From assembly GCA_051453625.1 (NCBI GenBank), contig JBOZIK010000001.1, positions 181,468,225 through 181,532,224 of the forward strand: a stretch of DNA of 64,000 nt. The letters run 5' to 3'. The DNA comes from Welwitschia mirabilis. Taxonomy: Eukaryota; Gnetophyta; Gnetopsida; Welwitschiales. The notes beneath the pieces are model-generated. The model did not search any database and was not told the DNA's origin. It saw only the letters and a program-made list of their open reading frames with translations. Position 1 is the first letter of the stretch, and each line of letters opens with the position of its first letter. Shown here in pieces: positions 58,669 through 64,000 of this stretch. Position numbers and translations under genes: made by a program.

Positions 58669-61600
58669 ATAGATTTACGATGTTAAAATATTATTGTTTT
58701 TAATATTCATGGGAAAGGATGTAGTACAATTTAGAATAAAAGAAAATATATTATCTAATATAGAAGTGAATCTTATTCATAAGAAGTTAACTTCTAAATA
58801 ATTATATCTTTATCTTACATAGAAAGTGCATCTTCATGCCTCTATTGAGATTTCTAAATTAAACTCTAAAAAATGAAAAACTTAAAGATTAATGAATAAT
58901 AGTTAAAAATTTATCAATCATTTAATAATTATAATTATACCATGAATAAGGTAGAAGTAATTGGCTTAGAAGATGCATCTTTCCTTCACCATCATCTGAA
59001 TGATTTTTTAGCCAAATCCATTGGTTAAGCTATTTAACTAGTTGATTATCTTTTTTCTTGGTTTTATGCTAAATTCAATTTAAATTTTTATATAGGTAAT
59101 TTTATTTTAGGTATTCTATGTAATAACATTAGATTTCAACTAATATTAAAAAATTTACATGTCTATGAAATTTATATTGAAAGAGGAAATATTTATGTTA
59201 TCTTATTATAGTGTCAATTATGTCAAACTAGATGCTTCTCTTTAGCTATGTACTTTTTTAGTTTACCAGTTCAATGATAAATTAATGTTTTAAAAAATGA
59301 AAATCTAACTCAATTAAAAAAATTTTAAAATTTTTAAATTGAGAGGAAAAATTTATGAATCTACATAACTTTCATTATTAATTTCATGATATCCTACCAT
59401 AAGCACACTATGAAAAACTTTTCTAAGATGTGTCTTTAATAACCTAATATGATAGTTATGGGAAATCTATTAGAGGATTAGTTAGCCATGATCTATCTTT
59501 AGCCTATGAGTCCTTACTCTCTTGTAAGTGATTACAATACCCTCATAATAATGAACTAATAAGGTATTATTTATTCTCAAAATTAATAATTAGATTAAAT
59601 TATGGTTCTGACATTACATTGATGCTTTTCAAGGTAATCATTAGATGATAGTATTGAAAATCACATTTATAATGTTGAGTGGATTTATCATATATACTAA
59701 TAAGTCTTATTAGGTTAGAATTTATGGCATAATAGTTAATGTTTTACATGTTCATTTTTATCCATTTTAACTTAGTCTTTTCATAGTATTTGTAATTAGT
59801 TGTTTTAAAGTCATTTTTGCATTTACTCTTATAGGACTAACACCATTGTTGTTAATAACTTGTCCTTTTTCATACTTAATTCATGTCATTAATATTTTCT
59901 TAATCATACTTTGTTTTCACCATTACCTATCAATTCCCACTTATACCATTTTCTACCTCATCATAGAAAATTATTTTTAATGCCACTCTAAAATGATCTT
60001 GTCATGAAACTATTGATATGAAATATAAGATTAATTTTTTAAAAAAAACATAATTTAATATTTGTTTCATAATTTTTATAAATGTTTACTAAAAGGATGT
60101 TGATTGCTATGCTTTTCCTATGTAAAGCATAAGTAGCATTAGTTTTCTGAAGAAGTTTAATAATTTATTAGTTAGGGTATTTCATTACATTATTACAAGG
60201 TATATTGAAAGAATTATTTATGAGAGGAAAAATTCAAGAAGAAAAGATTAAAACCTATTAAACTAGAGCTTAACATCAAATGTCAAAATCTAAGTAAGTA
60301 ATATAAACCTCATAATTTCATTTAAAAGAGATTAAATTAAAAGAGAGTTTTGAATGGTTATTAAATAAAACTCTTTTTCAAAAGTTGTAAATAGAAAGTA
60401 AATTTTTAAAAATCTCATGAAAAATAGTTGGATTGCATTACTAACAGAAAAGTTATTAGAAAAAACTTATATTTCATTTACTAAAAAGAGTTATCAAGAA
60501 AGGAATTATATTATTTTTTTAAGTGAAGGAAATTATTCATTCTAATTTTTTTATTAAGAAAATTATAAGTTTTATTTAAGAATTATTGATTTTATGCATA
60601 AATGAGAGATGTGAGTTGATTAAATTTGGGTCATTATCTAAACCATCCAAATGAAAAGATAGTAAAAAATCTAGATAAATTAGAAACCCAATTTATACCC
60701 AACCCAAATGTTCTTTATCCTACTTGGGATGGGGAATCTTGTAATGTTTAGATGACACAATAATATTTCCTAAAAATATAAGCTCTTAGAAAATAAGATA
60801 TTAAGGAAAAATATCTTATAACTTAGAGAGCAGATCAATCTTCATGATGAAAATGTTTTTCCTTAAAAAGCTTATCTACATATGATCTACCCTAAGGGTT
60901 TAACAAGAAATATTATGAAAATCCAAATATCACTTTTAAATTAAAAGTTTTTGATGAAATTCTAAGCAAATTATGAAATCTAGAAGACAGACCTGCCATA
61001 ATCCTAATGAATTTTCAACTATTACATGTTATTCTCTACTTAACCTTGATACCTATCCAACTTTCTAGTTAACATGAGTAGAGATTCATGAAGTATTTCT
61101 ACCACACTTGATGGAGAAATGGAAAATATAACTATGATAGAAAATTCATTATATGTAATCAATCTATAAACAACTCTATTCTATTCTCTATTAGAATCAT
61201 CACATGTATTAGAGAAAATTAAACTTAAGCTAGAAAGGAAAAGAAAGCAAAAATATATTTACAACTCAATGTGACCACAACCATGTATAGAAATGCCTAA
61301 TTCTTTGTGGCAACCAATAAACTTGGGAATGAATCAAGATGAAGATCTTACGACATCCATAGTTAAGTAAGATAATGCAAAACCTTTAGGTAGGTCAACA
61401 ATAAAGCATTCAATAACTTAAAGATCCTAGAATTATGATAGCCAATATTAACATGGTTTTTGATTTGGAAACACCTCTAGTCTATTGTTTGAGCACAAAT
61501 ACACTTCCTTTACAATTAATACCACCAAGGATAAACCTTAAAGATTTATAAATTACAATCAATTAATAACTCAATAACTTAGAATACACTAATGGATATA

Positions 61601-62039
61601 TCCATGCTACCATTATTTACTAAAGTTAATCCAAAGCCTCTCATCACAAGATATTAATCTTTACATAATCCACTTATAGGATGATTAACCTTTAATTATT
61701 GATAAATTAAAATTTTATAACCTATGCAAATCAATTAAGTTAGAGCTCCTAATGCTAATAAATATTACATTGGAAATCAAGGAGCATCTAATCCTCTTGC
61801 TCTAGGATAGCACAGGTAAATGCTAAAATACCTAAACTTTCAATGTGAATAAATTGTTAATAGTTCTTTATTATTTTCCCTAGGACAAGATGGTGAAGTA
61901 AGAAATGTGTAGTTATTATCATTCTTTTATGGAATTGATCAGGAATATCCTATGTCATATCTAACTAAATTTGAGAATATAATTGGATTATTATCACCTT
62001 CAATTATTGATATAATCTAAATCATTGCTTTTAAAACTA
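58669..62039. other. AT-rich degraded DNA, nothing recognised
   Basis: No LTR, domain or tandem repeat identified. It probably includes the 5' part of the gag element that follows. Confidence 0.4.
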
Positions 62040-62990
62040 TCCTTAAGGTCAAGGCCAAATTTTGATTACAAAAAATGCCAAACCCAATTATATCATAGGA
62101 GGAATTCAAGACTACCTTCATAAAAAAGTTCCTTTCTCAAAATAATGAGCTTTTAATAAAATAATAAATAATATTATGAGGAAGTATATAAAAGGTTTTA
62201 TAGGTTATGTCAATTGAACCTGCATCATGGATTCCTATAACATTAACTCCTCTACATCTTCATCAAATGATTATATAAATATGTTATGCAGCATGTTGTA
62301 GAAGGAGGAAATAAACTCAATAAAACACCTACAAAATCTTTAAGATTTTAGAGAAGTTAGTGAATCAAAGTAAGACATGTTCCATCTAAATTAATCAAGC
62401 AAGTGATTTTTGCTTAAGATTAGGAAGTAATGAGTAAGAAGATGGAGGAAATGATTTAAAAACTAATTGAAATAATGAAAACAAAATAACATCAATAATC
62501 ACAACCATTCGTGGCAGCAAGCCAAGATATGTTAGCATAAATTTCTTCATAACTTCAATCGAAATCAAGTCTAGTATTGATAGTAAACTCAAAAGTATGT
62601 GCTTTGTGTAAACAAGTGAGATACTAAGCACAAGCATGCGAGGCCTTATCATACATACCTAGCATTCTAAAATAAATAGTGAAAGCATTTGAAGGTAGCA
62701 TGCCTTCAAGTATAATAAAACCTCCATAATCAAATAGTACCCATTACTAGAGATCATAATTGCAGGTGCACCTAGATTATCAACAAAAACCAACATATCA
62801 ACCAAGCACATATAAACCTTAACATCCTATTAGTTCATATCAAAACAATAATTAAAACATAGGATCTAGATATTTCTACTAATAAGAGCTATGACTGATG
62901 GCATTAAATAACAAATGGATGTTATGAATGAAAAAGTTAAAACATGAAATGGATAATCATGGATTTTGTACAAAAATAACAACTAGGATT
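62040..62990 (+). pseudogene. Ty3/gypsy-type gag with zinc knuckle
   Basis: Plus-strand broken translation: KMPNPIIS-EEFKTTFIKKFLSQ resembles the gag core (W-EEF-F). At about 62598-62642 comes CALCKQVRY, stop, AQAC, a zinc knuckle (C-x2-C-x4-H-x4-C) with the His codon now TAC (Tyr). It continues ALSYIPSILK, then a Gln/Pro/Tyr-rich linker (DYQQKPTYQPSTYKP). No protease found after it before the gap. The minus-strand frame at 62395-62652 is its shadow. Confidence 0.5.
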
Positions 62991-63461
62991 ACCTTCATTG
63001 ATGAACCTAATCTGATTAGTAAAACTTTTGATCAAGCTCAATTAGTTATAACTATAAGTGAAAAGAATCTAGAAGAAATAAAAAATACTTTACCCTTAAG
63101 AAAATAAGAATAAAACATAAACAAAAAATAAGAAAGAAGAAAAAGAAACAATCAAGGTAAAGGAAATAAAACTAGTGGAACCTCTCAAAAATAAGAAATT
63201 TCATCTACTTATTTTTTATATAATTCCTTAAATAAACCAACATCTCAATCAATCTTTTCAAGATAATTAAAAGATAACCTTATAAAGGATGAGAATCTTC
63301 ATTGAGTTTTCAACCAACTGAAACTAAAGATATGCTTTACCTAAGATATCAAAGAGAATCCTTTTTACTTCAAGTATATTAAATATCTTTATTTGAAGAA
63401 AAACAAAAAAATTTTATATGAAAATTCTATTTCAGTACAAATTCTTACAATCTAGAAGTCC
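62991..63461. other. Degraded DNA after gag
   Basis: A-rich sequence with no readable domain. Confidence 0.4.
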
Positions 63462-63721
63462 TTTAGATAAACCTGTAGTTCACATAAATTGCAAAAATGG
63501 CACTCTAGTATAGATGGGAGTTCACCTGAATGTCATAATCCNNNNNNNNNNNNNNNNNNNNNNNNNNNNNNNNNNNNNNNNNNNNNNNNNNNNNNNNNNN
63601 NNNNNNNNNNNNNNNNNNNNNNNNNNNNNNNNNNNNNNNNNTTTAGATAAACCTGTAGTTCACATAAATTGCAAAAATGGCACTCTAGTATAGAAGGGAG
63701 TTCACCCGAATGTTGTAATCC
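63462..63721. repeat. 80-bp direct repeat flanking a 100-N gap
   Basis: 63462-63541 and 63642-63721 are nearly identical (both contain AACCTGTAGTTCACATAAAT) and touch the two edges of the N run. This points to an unmerged overlap between two contigs. Confidence 0.9.
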
Positions 63722-64000
63722 AACAAAGGCACTAGGCTTGGAGTTAGAGAAATGATTTTCATTACTGTATTCTATTATTCTTTTTTCTTTATAGAAAACT
63801 AAATAACAATAATGCAAGTAATGAAATGGTATGGAATTGCAATAAAAATATAATGAAGGTGTATCTTATGTAGACTTTAGTCTTCCTATCACAAGACTAC
63901 TTCTTTATAACTTATATCAAAGAAAAAGAGCATTTACTAGTTCCTAATTAATATAAATCATGAGATCTACCCAAAATACGACTTGAATGTAATATGAAGA
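63722..64000. other. AT-rich DNA at the window edge
   Basis: No feature recognised. The minus-strand frame crossing the gap (63533-63817) is built partly from Ns and a repeated segment. Confidence 0.4.

Overview
The window looks like intergenic DNA of a large plant nuclear genome. It is very AT-rich, has no long open reading frame, and consists mostly of old, broken LTR retrotransposons of plant type: Ty3/gypsy chromoviruses, Athila/Tat-like gag-protease pieces and probable Ty1/copia scraps. Decay is strongly biased to C->T and G->A. Conserved Trp codons have become TAG, zinc-knuckle Cys codons have become TAC or TAT, and catalytic Asp, Glu and Gly codons have changed the same way. This suits a heavily methylated genome with ancient repeats. 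Gymnosperms are plausible, and Welwitschia is one genome reported to be this AT-rich, but the species is not proven here.

Layout. 1-3700: minus-strand gypsy protease and gag with an LTR-like leader. 3705-4543: plus-strand 3' end and LTR of a chromovirus. 4544-9480: degraded DNA, a possible copia gag, a more GC-rich gene-like island (6.7-8.2 kb) and a compound microsatellite. 9480-12623: end of a chromovirus pol, then an LTR (A) that has a polypurine tract before it and a primer-binding site after it. 12624-25698: a second element of the same family (LTRs B and C) inserted into the leader of A. It has almost no pol of its own and carries a GC-richer gene-like island (16.6-18.2 kb). 26967-36849: a minus-strand chromovirus with both LTRs, a perfect 5-bp target duplication, primer site, polypurine tract, and gag, protease, RT, RNase H, integrase and chromodomain in order. 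Its 5' leader holds a 20-bp minisatellite, TATA boxes and a broken intron-containing gene-like segment.

36.9-42.9 kb: degraded repeats with one gag remnant. 42.9-58.7 kb: two copies of a ~1-kb direct repeat enclose a segment whose two ends carry arrays of a ~38-bp palindromic repeat. Between the arrays are a 253-bp tandem duplication and pieces of a decayed multi-exon minus-strand gene (51.0-53.0 kb) with two phase-compatible exons. 58.7-64 kb: repeats with a plus-strand gag and zinc knuckle. Nine N gaps occur; several are flanked by direct repeats of the same sequence and look like unmerged assembly overlaps.

No intact protein-coding gene, rRNA, tRNA or CRISPR array was found. Domain calls were made by eye from translations; identities and ages were not computed.
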